This document shows, piece after piece, positions 39,953-50,455 of a DNA stretch of 64,000 nucleotides. Every line of letters starts with the position of its first letter. Position 1 is the first letter of the stretch. The notes beneath the pieces were generated by a model, which worked only from the letters and a program-made list of their open reading frames with translations, did no database searches and was not told the DNA's origin. This stretch comes from Lepidostoma basale (Eukaryota; Arthropoda; Insecta; Trichoptera; Lepidostomatidae): assembly GCA_022606425.2 (NCBI GenBank), contig JAHDVF020000503.1, positions 186,001-250,000 of the forward strand, given 5' to 3'. The position numbers and the translations under genes were made by a program.

Positions 39953-40620
39953 CCGAAGCATGGAACTGGCAAAAGAATGATGCAAGTAGAATAAATGCAG
40001 TAGAAATGAGATTGACGACCTTCGTGGCAGAGTGGTTACGAGCTCTGACTTCCATGTTGAAGGTCCGGGGTTCGATTCCCAGCGATGGCAGTCTGATTGT
40101 CACACTGTCTTTGGTCTGGTGTAGAATTCACGTGACAATAAAATGGCGATAGATTGGCTACCTATCACATGTCACGAGAATCAATATAATAGCTAAAAAT
40201 AAAAATTGTACACAGTAATTGGGTACAAACGACCTGTTGTGTGCATAAAAAAAAAATCTCTTAGACGAATGTGTGGATACTCTGTGTATGATAGAGTGTC
40301 GAATGAAAATATAAGAAGTTAATGCGGTGCGAATGATGGTGTTATGAACAAAATAATGAAAGGATCATTAAGATGGTTTGGACATATGGAAAGAATGAAT
40401 TAAGAAAGAATGGTAAAAAAATTATATGTTAACGATGTAAATGGAACCAGAAATAGAGGAAAATCGTGGAAAAAGTGGCACGATCAAATAAATCAAATAT
40501 TGAATGTCGGCCATGTGAGGAGTCAGAGAAATCGACGCGCGTGCATGACACGATGTATGAATGTTGAGGAAGCGAGAGAAATATGTCAGGAAAAAAAAGT
40601 GTGGCAGTCCATATACCTAC
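39953..40620 (+). pseudogene. LINE-A copy interrupted by SINE-1
   Basis: 39953-40013 (SEAWNWQKNDASRINAVEM) continues at 40257 (SLRRMCGYSVYDRVSNENIR). Later VNGTRNRGKSWKKWHDQINQ and RNRRACMTRCMNVEEAREIC. It is close to the copy at 21200 and ends without the (TTAG) tail. Confidence 0.82.
40014..40256 (+). mobile_element. SINE-1 inside LINE-A
   Basis: A full head-to-poly-A copy close to the one at 236. It splits the codons for MRSLRR. At most two or three bases (AT) could be a duplication. Confidence 0.88.
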
Positions 40621-40624
40621 AACA

Positions 40625-41316
40625 AATATTTTAATTTGAAGTTTTTATTGGGGTTTAAGTATTAACTAATAACGAAGGAAATAAATCAAAGATTGGACTT
40701 GACGTTAAATTTACTTGATTATTTAAAACATTTTCTTTATTTTTAATTGCTTGAAATTCTAAAAATTCGAGATTCTTCAAAATTATATTTCTATTATTAA
40801 CATGCCGTTAAAAATTTCAATGCCGTTAGCTTTATTAAATTAATGTTTTATACAACACTAATATTTATTAAAAAAATGTTTGATATTTAATTTTTTTTAA
40901 ATAAATGTGAGTGTAGTAAACAAAGTACATAAAAAAATAAACATTTAACATCTACAACACAAAGTTTCATATTTAATACTTTTAAAGTTGGATCATCACG
41001 TTTGACGGTGGTCTAACAAGATGCAACATACACGCATATAGAAACGGTAAAATTGTTCTATTTTTCCTTCTTGTTTTAGACCCTTGGTTAGAGTATTCCC
41101 ATAGCTTACCTGAAACTGTTATAGGCAAACGGCGCCTTTCGTCAGCATCGCTCATTCAATCCCTTGGCCCGTCCTTCGTTCACGAGGGATTATCGTTAGA
41201 AAGATTATATGTAAGAAATCAACAAGGACTAACTAGGCCACATTTAATCTACTCATATTTTCCTTTATGTTACGCAGTACATGCAATTTACAAAAATACA
41301 CGTAAAATATTCATAT
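40625..41316. other. unassigned; two weak dispersed repeats
   Basis: 40660-40830 resembles 22660-22760. 41125-41250 (GGCGCCTTTCGTCAGC; AGGCCACATTTAATCTACTC) resembles 47945-48060. No coding content recognised. Confidence 0.35.
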
Positions 41317-41997
41317 AAAATATTCATGAATATGAATATTAATAAAACAAAGATACTAAATTCAACAAATAAAAACATTATCATAGAGGGAAATAATATA
41401 GAAAATGTGAAAGAGTATGTGTATCTCGGTCATAAAATCAGACTCGAAAAAGAGAATCAAACTGCAGAGCTACCTCGAAGAGTGGGACTGGGTTGGGCTG
41501 CCTTTGGTAAACTGATACATGTCTTTGAAAATGTTGAAATACCGGTCTGTCTCAAAAGAAAGGTCTACGATATGTGTGTACTGCCCATGATGACATACGG
41601 ACTAGAGACGACAACTCTTACAGCAAAAAATGTCCACAGGCTCAAGTGTACCCAGAGGTCCATGGAAAGACAGATACTTGGTGTGAGCTTGCATGACCGC
41701 ATAAGAAACGAAGAAATCAGACGCCGCACCAGGGTTGCTGACGTCATGGACCGAGTGGCAAAATTGAAATGGGAATGGGCTGGACACTTGGCTAGACAGG
41801 GTGGCAACAGATGGGCACCCAGGATACTCAGTTGGAGACCATGGGAGAATAGACGAAGTGTCGGAAGGCCACCGATGAGATGGACCGATGATATTATCAA
41901 AAGGGTTGGAAAATCTTGGATGCAAAAGGGACAGGATAGAGACGAGTGGAAGAAATTGGAAGAGGCCTATATCCAGCAGTGGAGGGAAGAAGGCTAG
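41281..41997 (+). CDS. LINE-B reverse transcriptase C-terminal portion
   Basis: A 238-residue open frame. From residue ~17: NMNINKTKILNSTN (post-palm), EYVYLGHKIRLEKENQ, RRVGLGWAAFGKL, then VLPMMTYGLETTTLTAKN (thumb region), RSMERQILGVSLHDRIRNEE, KLKWEWAGHLARQGGNRW, RRSVGRPPMRWTDDIIKRV and DRDEWKKLEEAYIQQW. The first ~15 residues come from host DNA upstream of the insertion, so the start codon is fortuitous. No palm YADD is included. Absence of stops suggests recent arrival. RTE-like assignment is from motif order only. Confidence 0.85.
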   Translation: MQFTKIHVKYSYKIFMNMNINKTKILNSTNKNIIIEGNNIENVKEYVYLGHKIRLEKENQTAELPRRVGLGWAAFGKLIHVFENVEIPVCLKRKVYDMCVLPMMTYGLETTTLTAKNVHRLKCTQRSMERQILGVSLHDRIRNEEIRRRTRVADVMDRVAKLKWEWAGHLARQGGNRWAPRILSWRPWENRRSVGRPPMRWTDDIIKRVGKSWMQKGQDRDEWKKLEEAYIQQWREEG

Positions 41998-42014
41998 CAA
42001 AGAAGAAGAAGAAG
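41327..42014 (+). mobile_element. LINE-B insertion with 10-bp duplication
   Basis: AAAATATTCA at 41317-41326 recurs at 42015-42024 immediately after the (GAA)n tail. The element is 5' truncated. AAAATATTCA also occurs once more just upstream, so the left edge could shift. Confidence 0.75.
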
Positions 42015-42029
42015 AAAATATTCACAACG

Positions 42030-42570
42030 AAATATAAAAAGCCACACGGGATTGTATGAGAAGCAGACAATTGGACAAATGATTTCACAACATCTCTTTG
42101 AAACGGGATTTGATTATTAATTTCTCTGCAAACGTTAGTTTGGTTTCCATTCGCGTGTAAGCTAGGTATACCCGCAAATTCGTGACTTTCGCCCACGCAA
42201 AACCAGAAGAATGAAACGTCTGCAGGTATTTTTTGTCTGGTTTTTTTTCGTCTCTGCTCATGAGACAACCGTTCTGTTTGCTCTGTCGGCGTCGTGTCTG
42301 TGCCGCGAATCATAGAAGACCAGGAAATCCATTTGTAACCTGTAGACACAGGTATTTACGTATCTCTAGTATGTAAGCACACAACGCTCTTACATTAAAG
42401 TATATTCGTGTGCATATGTGCATAACAAATAAAGATTAATATGAAAACGTAATTTACTGTTCTTAAGCAAACGTATGAAACTTTACGTCCAAGGAAAAAT
42501 GTGTAGGAAAAAAAATACATATACAAAAAACAAATTGGTTTATATTTCCACTATTTCAGATAATCTAATG
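42030..42570. other. unassigned stretch
   Basis: The 150-aa minus ORF partly covers the LINE-B tail and has no motif of its own. Nothing else recognised. Confidence 0.3.
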
Positions 42571-42574
42571 ATTT

Positions 42575-42650
42575 TACTGGCTAGTTGGCACCGAGAGACT
42601 GGTGATGCCAGCTAGCCTGGCGAAACCGGTCGCTGTCGAATGACTCCTGT
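42575..42650 (+). repeat. HL-like core variant with ACCGGT
   Basis: CTGGTGA, extra T, perfect stem GCCAG/CTGGC, GAA, ACCGGT, C. A6 of the core is G, which should impair cleavage; otherwise it is the cleanest stem-loop of the HL-3 type. Confidence 0.5.
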
Positions 42651-42684
42651 ACAATTAGTGGACTCCTTATATGCAGACTATTGC

Positions 42685-42840
42685 CCAAGAGGTTGGATAA
42701 AGCCACGGATAGCTACCAAACTCCTTTGTGTTTGTATGTGTATGTTTTATTTTATTTTATATGAATGACGTGTTTCGTATGTTAAATGCATTACCAAATG
42801 ACATTTGATAATGCCTTAGATAGGCCGAATCTACAGTAAG
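42685..42840. repeat. LINE-J sliver and HL-1 copy
   Basis: CAAGAGGTTGGATAAAGCCA and GATAGCTACCAAACTCC invert the LINE-J EFGSYPWLY codons. 42740-42840 is an HL-1 pair with the short loop TTACCAAATGACATTTGATA. Confidence 0.55.
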
Positions 42841-42849
42841 CGGAAAAGT

Positions 42850-43285
42850 TAATAAAAAACATCATTATTTAATTATTATATAAAATGAACTTCCATCTTC
42901 AGCAACGGACATTTCGGAGATATTTACCGTATTCGTCATCTCAATTTATAAATCTCTAAACAAAATAAAAGTACCATGTTACTAGCGAAACTAAAACTAT
43001 TTTTTTTATTAAAACGTCTATTTCCTAGAAGTTTTATTATATAATAATTTATGGAAATGACATGTTTCGTCTCTTAGAGGGATTATCAAAATGGCATAAT
43101 CAATTTCATTTTTATATTTTCAGTACCTAGGTTCGTCTTATTAGGACAATTTCTACTTCCGGTGTCATGTCAGGTTACCGACGAAAAGGACCACCAGTTA
43201 GGACACCATCAACTGAATTTTTAAAGCGTGGTTATCATTATAATTTGAATATTTCTTGAAGGGGGTTCTGATGAGTGGAATAATC
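42850..43285. other. HL-1 edge and unassigned DNA
   Basis: 43010-43095 is an HL-1 half (GACATGTTTCGTC...GGGATTATCAAAATG). Remaining bases gave nothing. Confidence 0.4.
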
Positions 43286-43289
43286 TTTA

Positions 43290-43560
43290 TGAATAAAATG
43301 AAACACTTTTTGACATAGTATAAACCATTTTATTTGAGTAAGTAGCGCCAACCGGTTTCACTCTGTGGCGAGTTTCTTCAGGGCTATATACAAACTGTTT
43401 GTGACTGAGTGAAACCGGTTGGCACTTTTTACTCAAATACAGTGGTTTATACTAAGTGAAAAAGTGTTTATAATGAAAAAAAAAAAAAAAAACGTAAGAA
43501 TTTGTGAGAAGAAACTTCTGGTAGAAGATGGCAGCAAGCTGCCGAAACCGGCCGAAGACG
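43290..43560. repeat. HL-3 inverted pair and HL remnant
   Basis: GAGTAAGTAGCGCCAACCGG with AACACTTTTT is mirrored at 43410-43475. 43515-43560 repeats the GGCAGCAAGCTGCC-GAA-ACCGG arrangement seen at 7330-7390. Confidence 0.75.
43350..43381 (-). ncRNA. hammerhead-like core (HL-3)
   Basis: CTGAAGA, extra A, perfect 4-bp stem ACTC/GAGT around a 6-nt loop, GAA, ACCGGT, T. The inverted partner keeps only the GAGTGAAACCGG half. Confidence 0.6.
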
Positions 43561-43564
43561 AAAA

Positions 43565-44265
43565 TTAATAAGTAGATTTTACACTAAAAATAAACATAGA
43601 AAAATTCTTACATTTTTATTTTTATTTTCATTATTTACAATGAACTTCTACCAAGAAATTTCAATCAACAACATCAATAATTTGAAAAAGTGTTTGATTT
43701 TAAATTTAAATTTGTCAAACCACCAAGTAATTAATGACTTCGTATTAACGTTTAGAAAAATCTTTTGTTATTTTTATACTCACTTTTAAAGGTATTTTTT
43801 TTTCATACGCTCAATCAGATGAATATTGAATTTTTCCCTTATATCCTCTAGATATTTTCACATCAATACAATGCTTGAGTCGTTTTCAAATTAATGATTT
43901 TGAGTCGTCACGTGACATAATTAATTAAAAAATGTGTTCACTGTAATCTCCCCGAGCTAATGTGCGCTGTAATAACAGACTAATTATATTGGATACTGCG
44001 GCAAGATGTACGTTTTGCGTGTGGGCTCTTATGTTATCTGGGTTCAGGGGTCGGGCGGGCCAGGCGGCAGCGCTGTAGTCACCCCGTGTCCGCGAGGGGT
44101 GTGCTGTGACAAGGGTGTCCTCAAACAACATGGGAAGATGATGTCTTTCAAAACAAATTGCATTCGTAATACAATGTACTCATTACATAGTAAATACATT
44201 GCGGCGGTGTAAATGACGCGGTAGTTGTTAATATTCCCCATAACACGATTTTTATGAAGAAAAAA
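43565..44265. other. unassigned; GC-rich 43960-44130
   Basis: Overlapping 65-69 aa ORFs on both strands, no motif. Possibly single-copy host DNA. Confidence 0.3.
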
Positions 44266-44269
44266 AATA

Positions 44270-44435
44270 TTAATTAAAACCTGTTAATGGTTTCATGAAC
44301 AATTGTGTAAAAATCCATACAAAATTATGAATATTAGTCTAAGTTATTATCAAACATTTGATAATGCTTTCGACACGCGAAACATGTCATCCACATATAA
44401 AAAAATAATGAAACTTCTAGAAAACTGACGTTTTA
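44270..44435 (+). repeat. HL-1 copy
   Basis: GTTTCATGAACAATTGTG, then the core at 44358-44388 (TTGATAA-T-GC...GC-GAA-ACATGT-C) and AAACTTCTAGAAAACTGACG. One of three HL-1 cores with the paired C3T/G8A change and intact GAA. Confidence 0.65.
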
Positions 44436-44439
44436 AAAA

Positions 44440-44925
44440 AAAAAAATAGTTACAGTTTCGTTAGTAGTATGGTACATTTATTTTGTTTAGATTTATTCAT
44501 TGAGAAATTAAGACGGGCAATATCTCCGAAATGTTCGTTGCAGAAGAAATCTTGTGACAAACACACTTCAAAAACCCGATAAATAATTACAGCATCTGTA
44601 ATTCTTGACATATTTTTAGAAACATATGTTTGTCAATTCTATTTTTAAATAGCAGACGCAATTGCATAGACGTCAATTCAATGTTATAAAAAAATCAATT
44701 AAAATGATTGTTTTTTGAACAATGATTTAAACTCCAAATTAAATGATTAATACGAAAAAAAAACATCTGTCCATACAAGTTTTAATATATTTTTATGAAA
44801 ATATTCGTAAGCCTTTTCGTTTCAAAGAAACACTTCATTTTGAATCTACCCTAAGCACATTTCTGATTTATACTAGTATAATGTTAAATTACATTATTAT
44901 TTGGTATTCTTTATAAATGTTAGCA
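44440..44925. other. unassigned with HL-1 edge
   Basis: 44690-44770 retains HL-1 outer sequence only. No other feature. Confidence 0.35.
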
Positions 44926-44929
44926 TTGT

Positions 44930-45150
44930 GACAAAGTAGTTATTAAATATCTTAAATTGATACAAATAAAAACGTCTGTTTTCTAGTTGTTTTTTTAATT
45001 TTTTTATGGGATGACATTTTTTGCCTTACTAAGGCAGTATCAAATTTTTCATAATTTCTTAGTGAAGCGAAACATGTCATTTTCCATAAATTATAATAAA
45101 ACTTCTAGAAAACAGACGTTTTTATTCGTGTTAATTATGTAATATGGAGT
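44930..45150. repeat. HL-1 inverted pair, degenerate
   Basis: AAAACGTCTGTTTTCTAG...GGCAGTATCAAA faces GAAGCGAAACATGTCA...CTTCTAGAAAACAGACG. Confidence 0.65.
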
Positions 45151-45154
45151 TTTA

Positions 45155-45330
45155 AAGTCTTCTTCCTCAGCCATCTTTCCACTGCTGGATATAGGCCTCC
45201 TCCATTTACTTCCACTCCACTCTATCTTGGGCTTTTCATCGCCATATTCTACCCGCGACGGGGATAATGTCGTCGGTCCATCTTTTTTCGGCCCACTCCT
45301 CTATTTCTATTCCATGTTCTCCATTTGAGG
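45155..45330 (-). pseudogene. LINE-B tail copy
   Basis: From (TTC)n the inverse reads AGCCATCTTTCCACTGCTGG, then codons for MEEVYIQQW, QDRVEWK and RWTDDI-like residues, decayed. Confidence 0.7.
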
Positions 45331-45406
45331 ACTTTTACATTATTGTTCAAGAATCAATATATAAATCTTTTTTTAATTATTTCAAAATTATGCTTTCATA
45401 AATTGT

Positions 45407-45428
45407 TTTCTCTCTCTCTCTCTCTTGT
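45407..45428 (+). repeat. (CT)n microsatellite
   Basis: About ten CT units after TTTT. Confidence 0.9.
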
Positions 45429-45564
45429 CTCTTGATTATTAATCATCTTAAATATCGTGTTTTGCTCCATTAGCTCTGGTAAATAAAACAGTAATGCGTT
45501 TGATTCTTACTACTATTGATAATGTAGCGTGAGTAAATAAAACAAAACATTTAGAAAAACAGAC

Positions 45565-45640
45565 TTGGATCTTTTGGCTTACAGAGGTTCAGCTCTATTG
45601 GCTATTCCTCTTAAGTCTGTAGGAAACATGGTTGGAAGGA
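45565..45640 (-). repeat. element E, 3' end
   Basis: GACTTGGATCTTTTGGCTTA, AGGTTCAGCTCTATTGGC and GTCTGTAGGAAACATGGTTG. It sits within an HL-1 edge, as does the E copy at 15313. Confidence 0.7.
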
Positions 45641-45644
45641 GACG

Positions 45645-46480
45645 TTTTTAATCGTTATAATTAGAATAAATAGTGCTTAAAAAATATAACAAACAAATAA
45701 TTACTTCTGGATTACGCAAGTGCGAAAGTTTAAAAGTTCTATAGAATTAAAAAAAAATGTGTTCTCTTTCAAAAGAACGAAAATGTGTAATTAGTAAGGC
45801 TCTGTACATAGAAAAGAAAAATCTTTTCAATACATTGCCGAACAAACGGGCCTTTCGATACGGTTAATTTATTTCGCATCCCTTGCTAGCCTTTTCCTCT
45901 GCACGTTTCAACGTAGCAAATAGCAGAAACTAATCCAAGTATTTTTTTCCCCACGCGAACAAAGCGTAAGTTATTTTCTCTTCCACGATAAGGATACAGT
46001 TTTGTGAAAATAAACTTTTTTATTAGCGGTGTTTCAGTTGGAGGTAGCGCTCACATTTTCGGGACGACCTTTCGAATCGCTACGGGGAACACGTGTAAGG
46101 GTTGCCAGAAATCAATAAAGTTATTGAGTTTGGCTGTGAATAATGCGATTTTGAAAATATGATAAATGATACATAAAAACGTTTGTAAAAATATATTTTT
46201 TAGTATTATCAAATTTCGTGTAATATTTTCGTAAACAAAACGTTAAATCAATACAGAAGTAACTGAAATAAACTATTTAATATATTGTAATATTGGCGAT
46301 TTTTTTATGTATTAAAACACTGCGTTTGAATTGATAAAAATTCGCCATTATGGAATTCCATCGTGTTGGCGCCTTAAGTTATTAAAAATGAATATAGTAT
46401 TAATATAGATTGTTTTTTCTTAAAGAAAATTATCACAAAATCTTTTATATACTGAGAACATTATTAATTGTTTAATTTGG
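45645..46480. other. unassigned AT-rich stretch
   Basis: No ORF of note, no recognised repeat. Confidence 0.4.
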
Positions 46481-46550
46481 AACACATTTATAATATCACA
46501 ATTGATTAATTTAATTTATAAGAAATTGTCATGACAGTTGTTTGTCACAC

Positions 46551-46586
46551 CTGAAGATGACAGCATTGGTAAGCAAAACAGCTGTC
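46551..46586 (+). ncRNA. hammerhead-like core, inactivated (HL-2)
   Basis: CTGAAGA, extra T, short weak stem, AAA in place of GAA, ACAGCTGT, C. Its flank (CACACCTGAAGATGACAGC) is typical HL-2. Confidence 0.4.
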
Positions 46587-46756
46587 TCGGCAATTTCTTA
46601 GAAATTAAATAAATACATTGTGTTATACAGTGTTTCCGCAAAAAACATTATATTTTCTTCTGTATTCACCATAACTTTGTGTTGGGGACACATTGAATTT
46701 TTTTTTAATTTCTTTATAAACATAACTTTATTAAAAATTAAAATTAAAATAACACA

Positions 46757-46788
46757 AACATGTTTTGGACACATAAGCCCTTCATCAG
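46757..46788 (-). ncRNA. hammerhead-like core, inactivated (HL-5)
   Basis: CTGATGA, extra A, GGGC/GTCC, AAA in place of GAA, ACATGT, T. It shares its G12-to-A loss with 39878, so that change may define a sub-lineage. Confidence 0.4.
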
Positions 46789-46865
46789 TGTAGCTAATTT
46801 TTAAACAGTCCATTGTTTTGGCCGAAACACTATGATACCTTAACATTAAAAAAAAAAGACTAATA

Positions 46866-47027
46866 CCAAAGATTTCAATCAATGATATTGGAATTTATTT
46901 TACAATCTTCAATATGAGCAGAAAATAGCTCGCTATTATGAAGAAGGAATCTGGTCATGTCCAGGCTTGAACCCAAGTCCTCTGGATCAGAAGCCAAGCG
47001 TTCTATCCCCTAGACCACCACCCTGTT
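46866..47027 (-). mobile_element. SINE-2 copy
   Basis: Minus-strand head GGTCTAGGGGATAGAACGC, GGGTTCAAGCCTGG B-box region, and the AGCTATTTTCTGC body to TTGATTGAAATC. The most intact SINE-2 here. Confidence 0.75.
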
Positions 47028-47092
47028 AACTGTTTTAAAACGTTAAATTAAATAACTTTGTTTTTGTATCACAATTGTATTTTATTTTACGC

Positions 47093-47128
47093 AACAGCTG
47101 TTTCATCAACCAATGTTGACATTATCAG
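47093..47128 (-). ncRNA. hammerhead-like core (HL-2, G8 changed)
   Basis: CTGATAA, extra T, stem GTCAAC/GTTGAT (last pair wobble), GAA, ACAGCTGT, T. G8 is A without the matching C3 change, so this copy should be inactive. Confidence 0.45.
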
Positions 47129-47313
47129 GTGTTACAAAAACAGAGTTATTTAAGTTGACAGATTTAGTTAATTTTTGTATAATACAGGTTCATACAAAAT
47201 AAATATTTAAACAACAATTTCATGAATGTGGACAATATCTGTCAAAACTGACCACGTTCATGAAAAAATTGTTTTAATATTTATTATTTATGTACAATAA
47301 ATAATTAACTACA

Positions 47314-47345
47314 CTGATGAAGGGCTTTTGTGTCCGAAATATGTT
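47314..47345 (+). ncRNA. hammerhead-like core (HL-5)
   Basis: CTGATGA, extra A, stem GGGC/GTCC with loop TTTTGT, GAA, ATATGT (palindrome with a wobble pair), T. Stem I keeps T-A, T-A and a wobble pair. Confidence 0.6.
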
Positions 47346-47404
47346 TTTGATAATTTAATTTATTTTTTAATAATGTGTTGTTTACAAAGAAGTTAACATT
47401 TTAG

Positions 47405-48175
47405 AAAAGAATTATTTATTATAAAATATGTTCTCGTCGTGTCGACTGTGTCGACGTATCTTTATGCTTGTTTACTTAGTAGAAGCTTTTTTAATGCTTA
47501 AAAATAGAATAGCAGGAAAAAAGTTAGAGAAGCACTGTAGTAGAATGTATGGCGTACAGCGGATGTGCAGTTTCCCGAGAGCTGCAGACAGGTGTGTCTC
47601 TGGTTCGATGTCCGGAGGAGAAAGTAACCTTGCGCCGAGACGAATACAGGCAACGAGACGCGACCAGCGTTAAACAGCCTCCCATACGAAATGAAAACAG
47701 ACACTTGTGTTACAGTCACTGTCTCGTCTTTTTTCGGAGAGGGAAAAGACCGCAAGGTGAATAATACCTTATACAAGTCAACACAACACAAATTCCACCT
47801 AGAATCGGGAATCCCGATGATAGATGAATTCATTCTGAAACTTGCCGAACGTTTTTACAAAGGACTCCCTTCACATCCTAACCCCACATAAGAGGAAAGG
47901 AACACAGAAGGGTTCCCACCACATATCAGAGGCTTTTATAGGGCGCAGCGGCACCCTTTCGTCAGCTTCGCTCGTACACTTTAATTTACACTTTTATTTT
48001 TAGACATACATTTAATTTACGCAAACACAATGGGATGCCAGGCCACATTTACTCTACTTTGTATTTCTTCTTTCTGAAAACTTCTATTTATTTAAAAATA
48101 TAGAAATAATATTGCTAATAACAATCGTTGGCTAATATGAAATTGTATTATAGTATCCTAACCCCACAATAAAAG
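47405..48175. other. unassigned, single-copy-like
   Basis: ORFs of 81, 71 and 66 aa overlap in different frames and share no family signature. 47945-48060 resembles 41125-41250. Confidence 0.3.
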
Positions 48176-48179
48176 ATCC

Positions 48180-48385
48180 CTCAAATTACGATCCAAACAC
48201 CCCCAGCAGCCACAAGCGCCCAAAATCGATATTCAGAGTAACACTTTGGGCCCCACAAATCATGTCCCCGCATAAACCAACAACCCACCAAATCACCTTC
48301 CAACAATGTTCCCATTAGACGTAAGAGTAAAAGCCACAAGATCTAAACCACTTAAAGCCAGAAGATCCAAGTCCAAGTCCAATGA
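48180..48385 (+). repeat. element E, longer 3' half
   Basis: ATGTCCCCGCATAAACCAAC, ATCACCTTCCAACAATGTT, GACGTAAGAGTAAAAGCC and AAGCCAGAAGATCCAAGTCC. The (AAGTCC) tail closes it. Confidence 0.75.
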
Positions 48386-48957
48386 ATTTGATAGATATTG
48401 TTTTGGCATTGTGATTGTATCATATCTTCTTCTCAGCCGTAATCCTCGTGATTGAGAGCCGTGTCCATCCTGTAAACTATTGATCATGGAACGCCATGCG
48501 CTCTTGTCACCCGTCAGTCTCCAGGCTGCAGCTAATGAGAGACCAGTCAGCGTCCTGATTTGATCGGACCAGCGGCTTGGTGGTCGTCTTCCCTCCACTA
48601 AGCCCATGATGATGAGCTTTTCAAGGTTGTCCTGATCTCTGCGGGCTGTGTGTCCAAAATATTTCAACACTCTCTTAGAGCACATTCGCGAGAGTCTTGC
48701 ATTGATATCTAGCTGGTCAATGATTGACTGGTTTGTTCTTCTTGCCGTCCAGAGTATACGTAGCATTCGTCACCAGCAGCACATTTCGAAAGTACCAATT
48801 TTGAACCTTTCCGATGTTCGCATAGTCCAAGACTCGCAACCATAAAGGAATATGGAGAAAACAAGGGTTTGAACCAGTCTCATGTTGGTCTTGCTACTCA
48901 TATTTTTGTCTTGCATCTTAGTGAGATTTGGTGAGTATACCTTGGTATTATCTCTAA
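48385..48957 (-). pseudogene. LINE-D C-terminal region, frameshifted
   Basis: The minus strand encodes SKTNMRLVQTLVFSIFLYGC, ESWTMRTSERFKIGTFEMCC, then in another frame MLRILWTARRTNQSIIDQLD, RVLKYFGHTARRDQDNLEKL and VEGRRPPSRWSDQIRTLTGL, WRSMI. One frameshift near 48768. The longest LINE-D-like piece in the window. Confidence 0.8.
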
Positions 48958-48959
48958 CA

Positions 48960-49270
48960 TAGGGTATGGAGACCAAATCATTTCTATCATCCGCTATGCT
49001 GATGACGCTGTAGTATTGGCTGAAAGCAAAGACTAGCTACTGTACAGATTCCACACCGCTAGTTTTAAATACAAATCTAAAAGCATGACATTCTCTTTAC
49101 AACCTGCGAGATGAAAACTGATCCTATAACATACACCCATTGAACAGGTGATGGAATTTAAATATTTTGGTGCCAATGTAGAGTTTGGAGCCATAGTGAT
49201 GTTCTTGAAGAAACGAAAAGCCAGCTGACGAAAGCTTCGATTGTAAGCAATATGATTGCTGACGAGTTTT
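48960..49270 (+). pseudogene. RT palm fragment, YADD
   Basis: Plus strand: GDQIISIIRYADDAVVLAES, stop, then VMEFKYFGANVEF. The YADD motif is intact. It lies head-to-head with the LINE-D copy and could be its relative. Confidence 0.7.
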
Positions 49271-49274
49271 CTTT

Positions 49275-49650
49275 GTATAAGAGCGACAGTTATCGATAGT
49301 TTTAGCGAGTGTTATTACGATTTATAAAATAAATCCACAAACAAGTATTGAGTCATGTTATGAAAAACAACGATATCTGTAATACAAACAAATTCACGAT
49401 AGACAAAATATTGATCATAAAAATGGTTTTGTATTATGGATAAGGTGATTAGATTCCTCGTCGAATCCACAGAAACGTTACTTGATTACAAATATTACTT
49501 GTTTATATATTTTAAAATAATATTGGAATAACATCTCGGCGTGGATGAAACTAAAGTGTAACTTAACTTTATTAATGTTACTTCAATTTTGTTAATATTT
49601 GGTTTAACTTCAATTTCGATCAATTATTCTGTACTGTTAAATGTGTTAAT
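49275..49650. other. unassigned stretch
   Basis: No recognised feature. Confidence 0.35.
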
Positions 49651-49654
49651 TGCT

Positions 49655-50455
49655 GACAGTAGAGAAAATTTGCAAGTTCTAGAGTCAAGGGTGCGACGCA
49701 TGCAAAAAGAGTGACCTGGTGATGAAGTCTAAATCTAAAGTGATGGTTTTCGAGAAAGAATAATGTATGACGCTTTGTGATATAAGTGCGATGGGCGAGA
49801 AATTGGATCAAGTTACCGAATTTACCTATTTGGGAAGCATGTTTACAAGAGACGGAAAAATGGAGAAAGACATCGAAAGAAGGGTTGGTGCTGGGAATAA
49901 AATAAATGGGGCACTCAAAGTCATTACTGCAAATAGAAATATATCCACAGAAGCAAAGATGGCAGTACACAATAGAGTTCCAGTGCCAACCCTCATGTAT
50001 GGAAGTGAAGCTTGGAGCTGGCAAAAGAAGGATGAAAGCCGGATAAACGCCGTAGAAATGAGATCACTAAGAATAATGTGCGAGAAAACGTTATATGATA
50101 AAATACCGAACGATGAAATAAGAGAGAAATGTAAGGCAGATGACTGCATCATGGATAAAATTAAAAAAGGATCCCTGGGATGGTTTGGACATATGGAACG
50201 AATGGATGAGAGAAAAATGGTTAAAAAGTTGTACACAAGCAGCGTGAGTGGATAAAGAAGGCGAGGACGACCGAGGAAAACATTACTAAAAGGCGGCCAC
50301 ATTCGAAGTCGGAATAATCGACGTGCGTGCATGGTACGATGTATGAATGTAGAGGAAGCCCGAAAGGTATGCCAGGACAGAGCATTGTGGCGATCCATCC
50401 TCTCTGCCTACCCTCCGGGGAAATTGCGTGATGGTTAGTTAGTTTTTTTAGTTAG
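49655..50455 (+). pseudogene. LINE-A copy, long
   Basis: Covers VKSKSKVMVFEKE, then KLDQVTEFTYLGSMFTRDGK, VGAGNKINGALKVITANRNI, VPTLMYGSEAWSWQKKDESR, MRSLRIMCEKTLYDKIPNDE and GWFGHMERMDERKMVKKLYT in an open 162-codon stretch. A stop follows VSG at 50252, then a deletion removes TWHDQIN and the tail resumes. It differs from 21200 and matches the subfamily at 52712. Confidence 0.85.

Noticed and set aside
42885..42935. Circularly permuted hammerhead (GAA-ATGTC ... CTGAAGA)
   Set aside because: The loop joining the halves would be only about five bases and stem II pairing is poor; the similar stretch at 44520 does not preserve CTGANGA.
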